Positions 34,321 through 46,990 of a stretch of 64,000 nt of DNA are shown here, one piece after another (position 1 is the first letter of the stretch; each line of letters opens with the position of its first letter). Both the position numbers and the translations under genes were made by a program. The DNA is from Triglochin maritima (lineage: Eukaryota; Streptophyta; Magnoliopsida; Alismatales; Juncaginaceae), in NCBI GenBank assembly GCA_963682175.1, contig OY821777.1:1009501-1073500 (forward strand), in the 5' to 3' direction. The notes beneath the pieces are model-generated. The model ran no database searches and was not told where the DNA came from. It saw only the letters and a program-made list of their open reading frames with translations.

Positions 34321-35888
34321 TCAATCTTTATTGTTGTCGTGAATATTCATGTTTTGCATTTTGTCCGCAACGTTGATCCAATCTTTTAGGCAAACGCTCA
34401 TCTCGATTGACTTGTCGGATAAATTTTGTCTCTTATTAGACAAGACATGTTTACCAACACTAAAAGCAGTCTCCGACGTCACAATTGACGCTGAATGACA
34501 TAATAAGTCTTGTGTCATCAAGTAGACTAATAGAAACATATTTGAGTTCTTTCTCTTCAGCCTAAAATATCAGAAGATTTTAACTCAGTCGTACTTAAGT
34601 AAAGTTCAGCCTTTAAATATCCAGTTAATTCATTTTGGGTGTCAATTTGCACTAATTTTGTCTTTTTTTGACATAATCAATTCCATTGGAGTCTTCATCA
34701 TTTGGGTTCATTACAATTGAAGGTGATCGTGATGTTGAACTTACAACATTTGAACTTATTTAATTTATATTATATAGTCTTTCTTATTCTTCAAAATATT
34801 TGATTAACAAAGATCTACACCTAGGTACATGATTTTGGAAAATTTCATAATTCATATTTTTAATTATTTATTTCCAAGAAAATTTATAAACCAGTAATCT
34901 TAAATATATGATCCATAATAAAATCTAAAGAAAAATTAAATGGATGGGGATTTCAATATTTATTAAACCTAACCTCCGTTACATTTAAAAATTCAACAAA
35001 ATCAACATTTTGCATAAATTTTGCAATTACTCTAGTAATTGGAAGTAATTCTTAGATAAATATGTTAAAAGTCGGGTAATAATTGTTCACTTAATCTAGT
35101 AATATAGGTGAAAACAACTTTTAAAAAATCATGACTAATTTGACACTTTCCCAAATCTAAATCGGTTAACGTGTTATTGTTTTTTTCATTATAAATGGTT
35201 GAAATTGTAAGATGATAAGAAAGACAACATTTTAACATTTGATATGTAGAATTTCATGTTTGAGAGACATCGAAATTAAACTTCGTAGGTTTAATTTTAT
35301 TATATGCATAAAAATCTCTAAATTCCTAAAGCTACCTTATTGTTCATCGTTGAAAAATAATAATTATGATTTTTTTGTTTACCGAATTTATCAAATGCAA
35401 TATTGTTAAGTATTAATCTAGAAAATGGTTGTAATTGCGGATTATGGTAGAAAATTGCTCTCCTTGGGCCTTTAGATTCACATATATTAAACGACAAATT
35501 ATATCTAATTATGAAATTAATAATTATCTCTCTTCCTTAATTAGACAATATATTCTGAAATTTAAAGTTCTACAAGCGGTATCTAAAACTGATTGACGTG
35601 AAACCACTACCCATGGATTATTCTTAACTTTATGTACAAGTAAATGTCTACGTAGATGACTTGTTGCTCCACTTAACTTAGCTGAAGATACATTACCACA
35701 ATGTTTACAAGTAGCAATTGGTTTACCCTCGGCAGTTTGACTTTCATCCAAATCATTCTATACTGGAGATTTTTTTTCCTAATAGTTATATTTGTAGGTG
35801 TATGTGAATGAACATGAGGGAGAGGTGGTGTGTTATCATTATCTGTAGAATCAGATGATAAAGTCATTGAAATTACTAAATATATCAA
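34321..35888 (-). pseudogene. hAT transposase remnants (BED finger and dimerisation domain)
   Basis: At 35751-35524 the minus strand reads ATCKHCGNVSSAKLSGATSHLRRHL, given here as CKHCGNVSSAKL and GATSHLRRHL: a BED zinc finger with two Cys and two His. At 34539-34321 it reads TSETAFSVGKHVLSNKR followed by MSVCLKDWINV, the hAT C-terminal dimerisation block. The intervening 1 kb has no long open frame but lies in the right order and strand. It is a decayed autonomous hAT unlike the one at 8479. Terminal repeats were not identified. Confidence 0.8.
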
Positions 35889-35899
35889 AAAATGATTTT

Positions 35900-38800
35900 T
35901 CCATAAATGAGGAAATTATGATGGTGATTGATTAACTAAAATTAATTACTAAAAAATATTTAGAAAGACCTAGAAAACGAAGAGTAGATGAGTCGTCAAA
36001 TCGACGATAAATGGTTTGCTTGTTGCTTTATGTTTCATGCTTTGGCTTAAACTCGAATCGTCTCCACTAATTTAGAGCAATTAGAGGAGGTGTATAGAAA
36101 ATTTAGTGAGATTTGTGTGGAAAAAAATGTGAGGGGTTTGGGGTTTATATAGGGTAGAGCAGTGGTAGTTTAATAAATAAAAAGACTAACGACTCTAATA
36201 GCCGTTGACGTCAACATCTAACAACTCTTAGAGTCGTTGGATCACTGTCGAGCCGACCTAATTACGACATGACGGCTATGTTTCGGGCACATCCCATTAC
36301 CCAAGTCTATTGCAGTTGTGTTATTCTTCTGTTTTCCTAATGTTTTAATATCTGACGGTGATTCTTATTGAGTTTCATTACCCAACCTAGTTTGAAATTA
36401 AAAGTATTGTTGGTGTAAATTTGTTTTAAATTACTCACGTATGGTAAAAATAAATCCTATCCACCCTAAATTACCCTTTGGGCTTAAAAGATAAACCTCC
36501 CATCCTACGAGAAAAAAATTGGTTCAAAGGTGAGAGTTTGATTCATAAGTAAAATTGGGTTAGATGAGAATTTGATTTTGTAGGGTTTAAGTGTAATTGA
36601 AAATAATTTGACAAAAGAATTTGGATAAGCAACGTGACAAATTTGTTGAAGTTAGAAGAGCAAGTACAAAGGATGAGTGGGAAATGCTACACGCCAAAGG
36701 TGACGGAAGTAAATTATTATAAATTGAATCTTGAAAGTACAAGAAAGTTTATTGAAACATTTTAAAGTTCAATGGTTTATCAAATCAGGACAATGTTGAG
36801 GAAGATCTATTGTAATATTTTTTAATTTTTTTAATATCTACATTATGTAATGGGACAAATGTAAATACACACAAGCTCCGAAGAAATAGGGGTAGTAGAA
36901 AATCCTAATTGAGTAGCTCTCTGGCTAATGGAAATCGAAGGAAATCCCACGTTAATTTGTAACAATATTGTTTATGTTATTTACCTCGAAAATCACGGCG
37001 TCTTGTTATGGTATGATAGGGACAAAACCTCTAAAACCGTTTTCTTATTTTTGGTTAAAATTACTGTTATGGAAGCTAGCAACCTAGCATACCGTAGATT
37101 TTAGGTAGATTTTAACGGGTAAAATTCCAGTCCTTACAGTTTACATGACTTGAATTGGGTAGTTTGGTGTGCGTATATATATAGACCAAACGTTTTGTTT
37201 GTTTGAAAAATAATATAGACAGAAACGTAGAATGACCCTTTGGAATCACTCAATGTTTGGTACTACATTTTATGTAGAACGTTAAGTGGAAAGTGATAAT
37301 ACTGGTTGTTTTTCATTTACATAACATTTGTGCTTAAGCTTTTTGTCCATAAATATTGGGTTCACTACTATTGTACTATGTTGATCATCCAACCTTAATT
37401 TTTTGTTTTGTTTTATAGGTAATAAATATTAAGTATTAGCATGTTAAATGCAATCCAATAAATGAATTTGTGGTATGGTACCACGACTGAATGCATGTGT
37501 AGACCGTAAACAATGTGTTATTCTGACTATTGCCATATATAGTCATTTTTATTACAATCTAGTAAATTATTTCATAGATCACTTAACCTTTTCTTTTGAT
37601 AAAGAAAATATGTCAAACATGTAATTCACTGGGGAATTGTTAATTCATGTCCTATAATCTTAATAATTTGATTAGTTTCGGATTTTTAGTTTTTCATTGC
37701 ATGTTACTTTGGAAATGGTGCATGTTCATTATTTAGTGATAACCAAAAAATAAAAAAATAAAAAATGTTTCATGTGCTCCACTCCGTGCCTAACGTTTCG
37801 AAATGTCATTGGCTCTTATCTTTATCTTTCTAGTCAAACAAAAGCGTTAGATGCGAATCTTTTTGTTTTTCTATTTAGATTACTTGAACTTACAAATGTG
37901 AGATTTCTCATTAGGGGCTTGTTCGTCCTAACGCTATTGTTGTATTTTATGTTAAAGCATTAAAGGTTGTTTGCATGCACGCAGTTCTAAAGAATCTAAA
38001 GAAACGAGTATTTTACGTGCACCCTTTTGGCTAATTTAAGATTAAGCTAGTCCTCTAAACATCCATCATTCAAAACAAATACAATTGTGAATTTAAATCC
38101 ATGTTATTTTTAGATAGAAAATGATAAAATTGAAAAACAAATCACTCATTCCCCCACCCCTCTTTCCTATCACAATTCTCACCCAAAAACCATCAATTCT
38201 TGAACACAAATCCTAGTTTTAGTTCTTTTTTCTTGTCTCAATCTTCTTCACATCTTCAGAGTACCCATTTTATATCGTCAAAGATTTCTTCTCTCCTCGT
38301 CGGGGTTCTCCTCTCCAGAGATTTGATTTTCGATATCTCCCCTGTGGAGCACAATCTTTGTAAGTCCGACAAATCAATGGAGATATCATCACACCTTGAT
38401 GAAGATATTATCGATTGAAAGTTTAGTATTGATTTTAAATTTAGATTCATTTTTTTAATTTTTTACAAAATTTCACCACTCTATGGATTTTAATTCTTGA
38501 ACAAGCATCCAGTCTCATTGTTTCGTGAGATGTTATTTTGCAACAAAATGTATCTTGTTATTGCTAATGAGATAATGTTACAGTTCGTCTGATATTATTA
38601 CAGTTAGCAGTTATGTATTTTTGGACTTAATTATTCTAGAAATACATATTGTATTATTGGTAATATATAGTGGGTTTTCTTCTGGTTCTTGTTTATATAA
38701 TGTTCATAAAATTATATATTTCTAGTTTGTATTTACATAATTTTTTTGTGTGTATTGGATATTTTGGATGCACGAGAAGCTTCATATTGCACACAAAATA

Positions 38801-39600
38801 CAAGCAATATTATGGTTAGAAAAATGATATTCACACTGATGGAGAGTTCATGTTGCCGAAGAGTTTGATTTCTCACTATATGTTGGATTCATGTTGCCGA
38901 AGAGTTGAAATAAGCTCCACTTCATTTTTGTTGTATTTTCTCAAACCATTGCAATGATATTCACACTGATGGAGAGTTCGATTTCTCAGATTTCGCTTCA
39001 ATTTAATTATGGTAGTGTTTTTCCACATCTGGTGCACTTTTTGCTTTTTTTGTCAACGAGATTGTATTGCACTTTTCAGATGAAATTTGCTTCGAATTTA
39101 TGTTGTCATGTGTGTTAAACAATTAGCAAAAGAATCTAGGTAATAATATTACGTAATGTTGATGATTGTAGTTTGATAACAAACGTACTTATTGATATGA
39201 AGATGCAAACTGGATTTGATGAAGTTAGGTGTTTTTTTGTTGGTTAAATTTTGATTTGAATTTGTTTAAGTTGGGTTGTTTGTGTTAAATTATTGGTTAC
39301 ACTTTTTGCTGAAATTGATGGAATCAACTTTAATTGTTTTGGTTGTTTTTGTTTTGTGACGGTAGGCTACTATTGGACATTGTAATGTTCCAAAAACAAG
39401 AGCTTGGAATCTAGTGGAAGTGACCAAATGGAAAATGTTAGGCTATTTTGTACCACATATTGTTAAAATTGTTATTTGTTGTATGTTGTTCAAATTTGTA
39501 TCAACTCAATCTTTTCTCCTTTTTCCATGGTGGTGTTATAAGTAGCTTGTTAATTCTTGTATGTATATTGGATTTTGCCTCTTTCTACTTTCTGATTGTT
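35900..39600. other. Intergenic, no gene recognised
   Basis: Mostly AT-rich. A 130-bp-offset local duplication is present at 38823-38979, where GATATTCACACTGATGGAG occurs twice and CATGTTGCCGAAGAGTT twice. The open frame at 38200-38418 is serine-rich and has no recognised domain. Confidence 0.4.
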
Positions 39601-39618
39601 TTGTGTTTATCTGTGTAG

Positions 39619-39850
39619 GAAGTTGGTGAAACAGGGTCCAGAAAAGTTGTTGCTTATCTTCTGGACCATGATAATTTTACCAATGTACCTCCATCGGTCA
39701 TGGTTAAGGTCACTCACTCAATTTTCTATATAAATGAAGTCAATGGTTGTAGCAACGAAGTTCATGATAGGAAGCACACAGCAGTAAGCAAGATTGCATC
39801 ATTTTAGTAGTTTGTCCGTCATGATTTTGATGTCAGTGATTTTGAGCTTG
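39619..39850 (+). pseudogene. Type II (gamma) phosphatidylinositol 4-kinase exon fragment
   Basis: Directly after a splice-acceptor-like GTGTAG, the frame reads EVGETGSRKVVAYLLDHDNF, then NVPPSVMVKVTHSIFYINE, then AVSKIASF, a double stop, and FVRHDFDVSD. This follows plant PI4K-gamma proteins, which carry (R/K)EVAAYLLDYDHFANVPP and SKIASLQ-FVPHDFDASDH at this point. In intact proteins this is part of the kinase domain. Two stop codons and the lack of the next block (HRIGILDIRIFN) show a broken fragment. It may be a relic gene or a piece captured by a transposon. Confidence 0.8.
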
Positions 39851-40261
39851 TGTGCATGCATGGAAGTCTTGGATTCAATTGGTGAATGAGAGAATTTCCT
39901 TCGAACTTCAGGATGTGGAGGAAGTGGACTTCCAATTTGATATAGATTGTGATGTGGATAGCTCTTTGATGACCTAAGTGTAATATAATCCTTATGGATT
40001 CCGAGGTAGGAATGGAAGGATCATCCTGTCATAGTCATAATATTACATACTAGAATATTGAAGCTTTTAATTTGCAGATCCGTAGTTGCGAGGCTCCACT
40101 CCGATTCTTTGTATTAGTTTTTCTCTTTTTCAAATGTAGACATTAAAGTGGTTCGAGTTTCTTATTTTTTGGATATCCACTTATTGAAAACAGATTCCTT
40201 TTGCTCCATTTCCATGTTTCACATTCAATAAATTATTTTTTGACACATTATATAAATAGAT

Positions 40262-42478
40262 TGAAACCAAATTCTTGACATTTGAGGAACGTTTGTTAAA
40301 ATAATTACATTACATGATGGCTAACAACATCATATTATGACAACAACATTATATTACGGTTGTGAACGTAATATTTTTATTTATACGAACAACGATATTT
40401 GTTACACATGATCCAATCATCCATCACTATTTGCGGAACGTTTGTAAAAATAATAACATTATATTATGGCTAACAACATCAAATTACGACAACAACATTA
40501 TATTACGGTTGTAAACGTAATATTAATTATTATATGAACAACGTCATTCACCATTATTTGAGGAATATTGTTAAAATTTTACATTATATTACGACTGACA
40601 ATATCATATTACAACAACAAGATTTATATTACAGTTGTGAACTGTTTAAATGTTTTATTAATTACCGCAAGTGCACGACCGCGATGAAGTGGTGACAAGT
40701 ATGAGTCGATCCGCAGGGAGGTGAGTGGACTCTAGTTTGTTCGAAATCAAGTGACAAAAAATGGGAAGAGATTTGAGTATGTTAATCTAAGTTATACTAA
40801 ACTAGTAAGAATTAATACGAAAGAAAGCAACTAATGAGTGATTCAAACTAAACTAAGAGAACTTAATGCAAAGCTGCAAATCAGGAAGAGAGGCCCCTAA
40901 GGGTGGAGTGGGGGCACATATGCAATAAGATGGTGAAGAATGAATTCAATAGACACAAATGGAGGTAGTGTTTTCAAGTATAGTAAGTGTCTAATGGTTA
41001 TGACAAAACATATCAATCCAATCACTAACCTAGTTGATTAACATTCACATACACAAGTTGGTTATTTCAGAACCTAATCAAACATGGAAGGTGTCTAATA
41101 CTTGTGGCAAAACTCATCAAGTGAAGTGTTCTACTCTAAACAAGCAAACATACATTCACATTTATCAACACATTTCAAAATAAAACATTTATTTTCATTG
41201 TTTAATGTATGTATGAACATCATCTCCACCCCCTCAAAGGGGAATGGAACTACTCACTACTCATTAAAAGAAGACAAAACAAAATTAAGGTAATTAAGAT
41301 AGGAAATGGAGACATGCTAATTACTTCAACTAAGATTAAGACAAACAAAACAAGCTAAACAAGCAAGCATTAAAAGTAAGATAACATTAAAACAAACTAT
41401 GAAGAATTATTTTATTAAATGACTCACATTACATGTAACATTCTTCTCCACCTTGAGTTTTGCTCCAATGCGTACTCCAAGTAGAGAGAATGCCACCAAA
41501 CAATGGGTGAACACAAAGGAGAAGGAAGAATTCTATTTATAGTCATAGAAAAATGCAATCGAGGACAATCTCCCGGAATGGGACTAAAAACATAATATAA
41601 ATGGACATAAAACAACATAACCAACAACCTGACCAAACCATGAATGGTTTGGACCAATTTGGACCGCCAATTGGCGGTCCAGAAAGCTTTGATTGAGTTT
41701 GGATTTCGGTGGTTCGTTTCTAGCTTGATGTCTTGATGTTTGATGAACCCGATTTGGTTGTTGATGTTTGGGTCCGGATCTAATTGCCAAAATACTCATC
41801 ATAATGGTGTGGAGCTTCTTGATTTCCTCATTAGTCATTTTGGTTTTACATCTGGGTCCTTCTCTCTTTCATCTCAGTCTGTAAGTCTTGCAACTTAGTC
41901 ATTTTCCTTGCTTTTGAGACATTCTTGAAGAATCTCTTCTTCTCAAACATATTTATTCCGAAAACTTAAACATAAACTCGTTACATAACATTGGTTAGGC
42001 TAAAAAATAACTGATATAAGACACAAATATATGCATGATATGATGTCAATCATGAACGTAATGTTAATTTTGGTTTCGAACAACAATAGATATTACACAT
42101 GTATTAGTCATCCACCATAATTTAAGGATCATTGTTAAAAAAATTACATTATATTACGGATAACAACATTATATTACGGTTGTGAAGATAATATTAATTT
42201 TTATACGAATAACGATATTTGTTACACATGATGCAATCATCCATCATTATTTGCAAAATGTTAGTAAAAATAATTACATTATATTATGACTAACAACATC
42301 AAATTACGACAACAACATACTATATTACAGTTGTAAAGATAATATTAATTATTATACGAACAACGATACATGTTACACATGTTGTAGTCATCCACCATTA
42401 TGTGAGGAATATTGTTAAAATTAATTGCATTATATTACGACTGACAATATCATATTACGGCAACAATATTTATATTCG
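40262..42478. repeat. Six-unit tandem repeat with trimeric higher order, split by an LTR
   Basis: Units of about 125-157 bp share ACATTATATTA, CAACAACATTATATTACGG, GTAATATTAATT and ACGAACAACGATA. Three units precede the LTR (from about 40280, 40437, 40565) and the third resumes at 42058, followed by three more (about 42126, 42256, 42408). Units 1-4, 2-5 and 3-6 are most alike: CGACTGACAATATCATATTA is special to units 3 and 6, and CATCAAATTACGAC to units 2 and 5. The array is therefore two copies of a three-unit block of about 400 bp. It is non-coding. Confidence 0.85.
40643..42052. mobile_element. Solo LTR-like insertion, 1,410 bp, in the tandem repeat
   Basis: Begins TGTTTAAATG and ends GATGTCAATCA (TG...CA), flanked by the 5-bp repeat TGAAC at 40638-40642 and 42053-42057. 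Removing it rejoins repeat unit 3 as TTGTGAACGTAATGTTAA, which matches the other units. Near the left edge it has GCAAGTGCACGACCGCG and GAGTCGATCCGCAGGGAG, a conserved-looking GC-rich block in an otherwise AT-rich sequence. No internal genes. It could be a solo LTR or a short non-autonomous LTR unit. Confidence 0.83.
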
Positions 42479-43912
42479 GAAGTTGAATTGTAGCTTCGAT
42501 GTTACAACGTAGAGTTGATTTGAAGAAGAATGTGAAGAAGAGAATCCAACCAAATTCAAACTTTATTTCTCCACTCTAAAAAACAAATCCAAAAGCAACC
42601 AAAAATAAATCAGCAAATCCGATACCAAACCAAATATCCACAAATCCAACCGAAATTCTTTAAAAAACCAAACCAAACCAAATCAGCAAATGCAATCTGA
42701 AACCAAATATCCACAAAACAAACCCAATATCTTCAGATCCAACAATCATTGAAGTTCCCAATGATTCCGGCATAGTGGATGATGTAGGAGGAGTAAGAGG
42801 GGGATGGGAGATCGACGTGGAGGATTGAGAATGAGAGGAGGAAGACAAGGACGAAATTGGAAGGGAAATTGGGTTTCGTATGAAATTACTAGAATTAATT
42901 GGAGATGAGTGGGAGATGCTTATAAATTTACTGGAATACTCACGCTTAAAGTAAATGACCAACAATCATTCAAATTGAGATCAATGGTTAGATCTTTGAG
43001 GCTCATTTAAACAAAATGATTCCATGACTCATTTTATACTTGCTCTATCTCTCTCTATATTTAAAGCAAGTCAAACATATATATATATGGCAGTTGCATT
43101 TACATTTTTCATAAGATTTGCTGCATTGAAATAATTTCTTTATTGGGGATTGAAATACAATCTATCCACACCTTATTGAACATTATGTTCTCAAGGCTGG
43201 CTCTTCAATTTGTCTCTTTACACGTGGGTTAATGTCTGTTGACTGCGTTTTTTAAATAATTCCTGCCAACCACTAATAATGTAATGGTACCATTAAACTA
43301 GTAGGCTCAAAATATGAAAGTTTCGGAGGTAAAGCATGCATAATTTTTATTTTTATACGATAAGAGGATGCAGTGTTCGATTGGTGGCCCGTCACCTTTG
43401 GAATTAAAATGTTAGTTTGAAATAGTGCAGATGGGCATTTTATCATTTTTAAGTTTCAGTTTTATCTTCCCATGGTTGTGTCGTGTTCACCTCTCTCTGC
43501 TATATTGGTCAATTGGTCATTTTCATATGCATGTATACCATTGATTTGATTCTTTCAATTTAGATTAAGTTTCTCCTCTTATAATTTAATAAATGGTAAA
43601 TGTCATGCTTAATTTCATGAAATATAAGTCAATCATTGCTTAAAAAGGTATATGTTGATAGCGATAGGATTCTCGACTAGAATTTACTTGGAGAAAGTAG
43701 ATAAAGTTTGCCCGACACAAGAAAAAGTCGGGCTGACTTGAAGAGTAAAAGGTTATATGTTATTTTTAGTTGATTTTTTGAGATTTGAGTCCACTAGTGG
43801 TAGATGTATAGCAGTAGGATATATATAGCATATATATAGTGTAAATACGATGCAAAAACAATTCTTAAATACTTTTAGGTACGGTACAAGTTATGTAGAT
43901 GTCACACAAACA
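42479..43912. other. Intergenic, nothing recognised
   Basis: A serine-rich open frame on the minus strand (42965-42660) has no domain I recognise. The rest is AT-rich. Confidence 0.4.
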
Positions 43913-45894
43913 TGGGGGTGTTTGGTTGTGATGCTTGGAATGTAATGAAATGAATTTTATTCCATTCCAGTGTTTGATTTGTTTATTTTAAGCTCATGAA
44001 TGTGAATGAATTACAATTTATTCCTGACCCATACTCCCAGAATGAGAAACCTACCCACCCACCCCAGATTCAGAATCCATTCCACATTTCACCCCTAACC
44101 CTCACAACATCCCCACCCCCTCTCCCGACCTCATCTTCTTTTCTTCATCCCCGGCGCCGACTCCCACCCCCTCTCCTCATTCCCTCTGATCGTCGTCCCT
44201 CACCGATCGTCGTCCCTCCCCAATCTGACTACACGCCATCCCCCCGATCGTCGTCCCTCCTCGATCCCACTACACGTCGTCCCCAAACTCTTCTCCCAAG
44301 CCGACCAACCACACACGTCCCCTGATCTGAGCAACTACTACCCTCCCGTTCCTCCGCGGCGACCCGACGAGCATCCATTCCGCGTCTCCCAGGTTTGCAT
44401 CCATCCTGCATCACTTCTATTTTGCCCTCATCTTGCATTTCCTACTTCATTGCCTGCATCATCCATTCGATTCATCTTGAGAAGTCATATGAATATATTC
44501 CTAATATGGGTTTATGGTTTAGAATGGTCTGGAGATGGTTAGTTTTTGCTTTTCTTGATGTGTAGTTCTTTCTGACATTTTTTACCTTTGTCGACTGCTT
44601 TTGTTCTTTCCTTCTGTTATGTTGTGATGATATTGTATATGATTGTACAGAAATGGCTTCATCACAATTGACCTTAATATGAAGGAGGAAGAAACAACTA
44701 CAATTGCTCGTTATGATTATTACACTCATAAATGTAGTGACTATGGTGTACATGATGTTGTGTATGTTAAGTGTGACTATGCGTAAGATCGAAAAGTGGT
44801 TATAAGAACAAGTTAGAGAACTTGCTAGATCAACAATTCCCTGGATGTGGTTTGAAAACAAATCCTCATATTGAGTCAAAAATCAAATGGTTCAAAGACA
44901 ATTCAACGTTCTCCAGGAGATGTTTTGCACTTCTGGTTTTAGTTGGGATGATGAAAAGAAAATGGTACAGTGTGAAAGGCAAGCTTATGAAGATTTTTGT
45001 AGGGTATGGTTTTTATTCTTGCATACTTTATCATTCTTCATAAATTGTCTTGATTGTCATTTCTAAAGTTTTTCCTTCAGACTCATAAATCAGCTCAAGG
45101 ATTGTGGCAAGTTTCTTTTCCATACTTGGATAAACTTGATATCATTTTGGTGCTGATCGAGCTAATGGGATTGATTCTGAGACTTTTGAAGATGTTGTTG
45201 ATGGTCAAGAGAAGGAGTTGGTCGAAGCAATGTTGGCTACAAAAAAATTAGTCTCGGACTCGAGTAATCTTTCTCTCTTTTATGAGAGTCCAGACAAAGA
45301 GTGGAAGAAAGAATTTGTTATCAACATGATTCATCCTAACTTGTCACCTCATGGTAGTAGTGATGCTTGATATATCATATATGTGTTTGTTATTTTTGTT
45401 GTAATTCTAGACATGTGTAATGTACTAGAGACGTATTTGGTAAACTCTTGGATGTCTATTTTTGTTATTCGGACATATATGGTCTTGTACTAGCAATATG
45501 AATGTTTAATATACTATATGGTGGAGTTATATTATGGAAGTTGTATATGTTTGTGCAATTTTTAAGTGCGAATAGATTTGAGCAAATATTAATGATAATT
45601 TTTCTATTTAATATAAAAATAATACATATTACATGTTGAATATTAATGGTAATTATATATTCATAGGATGTTAATATTTCGACTATCGAATACATATTAT
45701 ATGTTGAAATAATAAACAAAAAAGAAAATAGATGATTCCATTCCTGGGATAAACCAAACAACATGAATCAGAGTTGGAATCAATTCATTATATAAACCAA
45801 ACACTGAAAATCAAGAATGAGAATGATATTCATTTCACCCTGGTATAAGATTCTGATTTCATTCCTTTCCAAGCATCCCAACCACACACCCCCA
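43913..45894 (+). mobile_element. Harbinger-like transposon carrying a Myb/SANT gene relic
   Basis: The left end is TGGGGGTGTTTGGTTGTG and the right end is CCAACCACACACCCCCA. The inverted similarity continues inward for about 50 bp (GATGCTTGGAA opposite TTCCAAGCATC). No clean TSD is seen. The interior has a C-rich leader (44040-44400) and a broken gene for the Myb/SANT-like protein that accompanies Harbinger transposases. No transposase is present, so the copy is non-autonomous. Confidence 0.72.
44645..45370 (+). pseudogene. Myb/SANT-like (Myb_DNA-bind_3) accessory protein of a Harbinger transposon
   Basis: Recognisable blocks are GLKTNPHIESKIKWFKDN (about 44850), a one-base frame change, VLQEMFCTSGFSWDDEKKMV and CERQAYEDFCR. 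An intact GT-AG intron (donor after TGTAGG near 45002, acceptor TTCAG at 45080) leads to THKSAQGLWQVSFPYLDKLD. A second one-base change precedes GADRANGIDSETFEDVV, and the frame ends HPNLSPHGSSDA near 45370. Family members read HIESR(I/L)K-L-K, SGFGW-DDE-K-M, FPY-D-L--IFGKDRA-G. In Harbinger systems this protein helps the transposase reach the nucleus and bind terminal DNA. Confidence 0.82.
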
Positions 45895-46985
45895 TAGTAT
45901 GTTGTTGTCCAGACATGATTTATAAGTGTTGCGGACATAATTTTTTCTTGTGTTTTGCTCAGCTTAGTTGAACAATGCTAATCATAATTGAGATTCTATC
46001 TTGGTTAACTCTCGATTTGCACTTTCACGGAGTCAGTTGCTAACCTTGTCACATGTCTATTGGAATAATATTAATGCTTGCACTTTGTCAATGCCATGTG
46101 AACGAATAGAACATGCTCGTAGCGATGTTATTCACTTTTTTTTTCTTTTCAAATTTGAATATATAAAAAAGGATTAACTAAACAGGTGCAACTGGCAGAA
46201 TGAAAAGGGTGTAGATTGTTTTCTGACCTTTAGACTTTCTCTAAGATAGTGTTAGGCATGATGGGTTTTATTATGTTTTATGTCTAAATTCAGATGCTAC
46301 TTTTTTTGTGTAAATATTTTATCCTCGTTAGTCGATTTGGTTTTTTGGTGATGACAAGGCACAACATGATTGAAAGTACCACACGATGAGGGTGTATCAC
46401 ATCCTTTTTTTTTGTGTGTGTGTTTCTATGCTGTGAGTGTATATGGAAAGAATTTGAACTTAACTGAATAGTAATTTTAATTAGATATCCTTTTATATTT
46501 CCCATACAAGTCACTCATGTGAACCAATTCTATCTACCTGTTATGCATGTAAGTGTTTTATGGTAGTAGGTAAGTAATTTGATTGATGAGCTTGGTTTGT
46601 CTAGGAGAAACTACAGGGATTAGAGGAACTCGACGTTCGAGTTGATTCTTTAGTAATTGGTTTGCAAAAAATTCAAAAGTTTTGTAATTTAACTTTCATG
46701 TCTTCTAGGATTGTTAGAAATTGTATTGTACCTTAGGTATGTTTTACCATTTCAACTCCAATGACCAAAACCAAGGAAAATCTAGTTCTCTGTGTTTTGT
46801 ATAAATAATTTATTTTCTTATTACATTAGATAAGTTGACTATTCTCTCTAACATTCACTAGAAATTGGAGTTCTAGTTTTCTCCCTATTTACTGTGAACT
46901 AATAATTTTTCTTGGCAATTTCTATGATGCGCCAAAAAGAAAGGCTTAATTAACAAGCGTTTTTAGGTATATAAGGACGTGCCAA
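45895..46985. other. Intergenic, nothing recognised
   Basis: No gene or element end recognised. Confidence 0.45.
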
Positions 46986-46990
46986 GAAGG

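Noticed and set aside
42660..42965. Minus-strand serine-rich frame as a gene
   Set aside because: Low complexity, no recognised domain; next to a tandem repeat.
43996..44325. Proline-rich frame as an extensin-like protein
   Set aside because: It lies in the C-rich leader of a Harbinger-like element and has no signal peptide.
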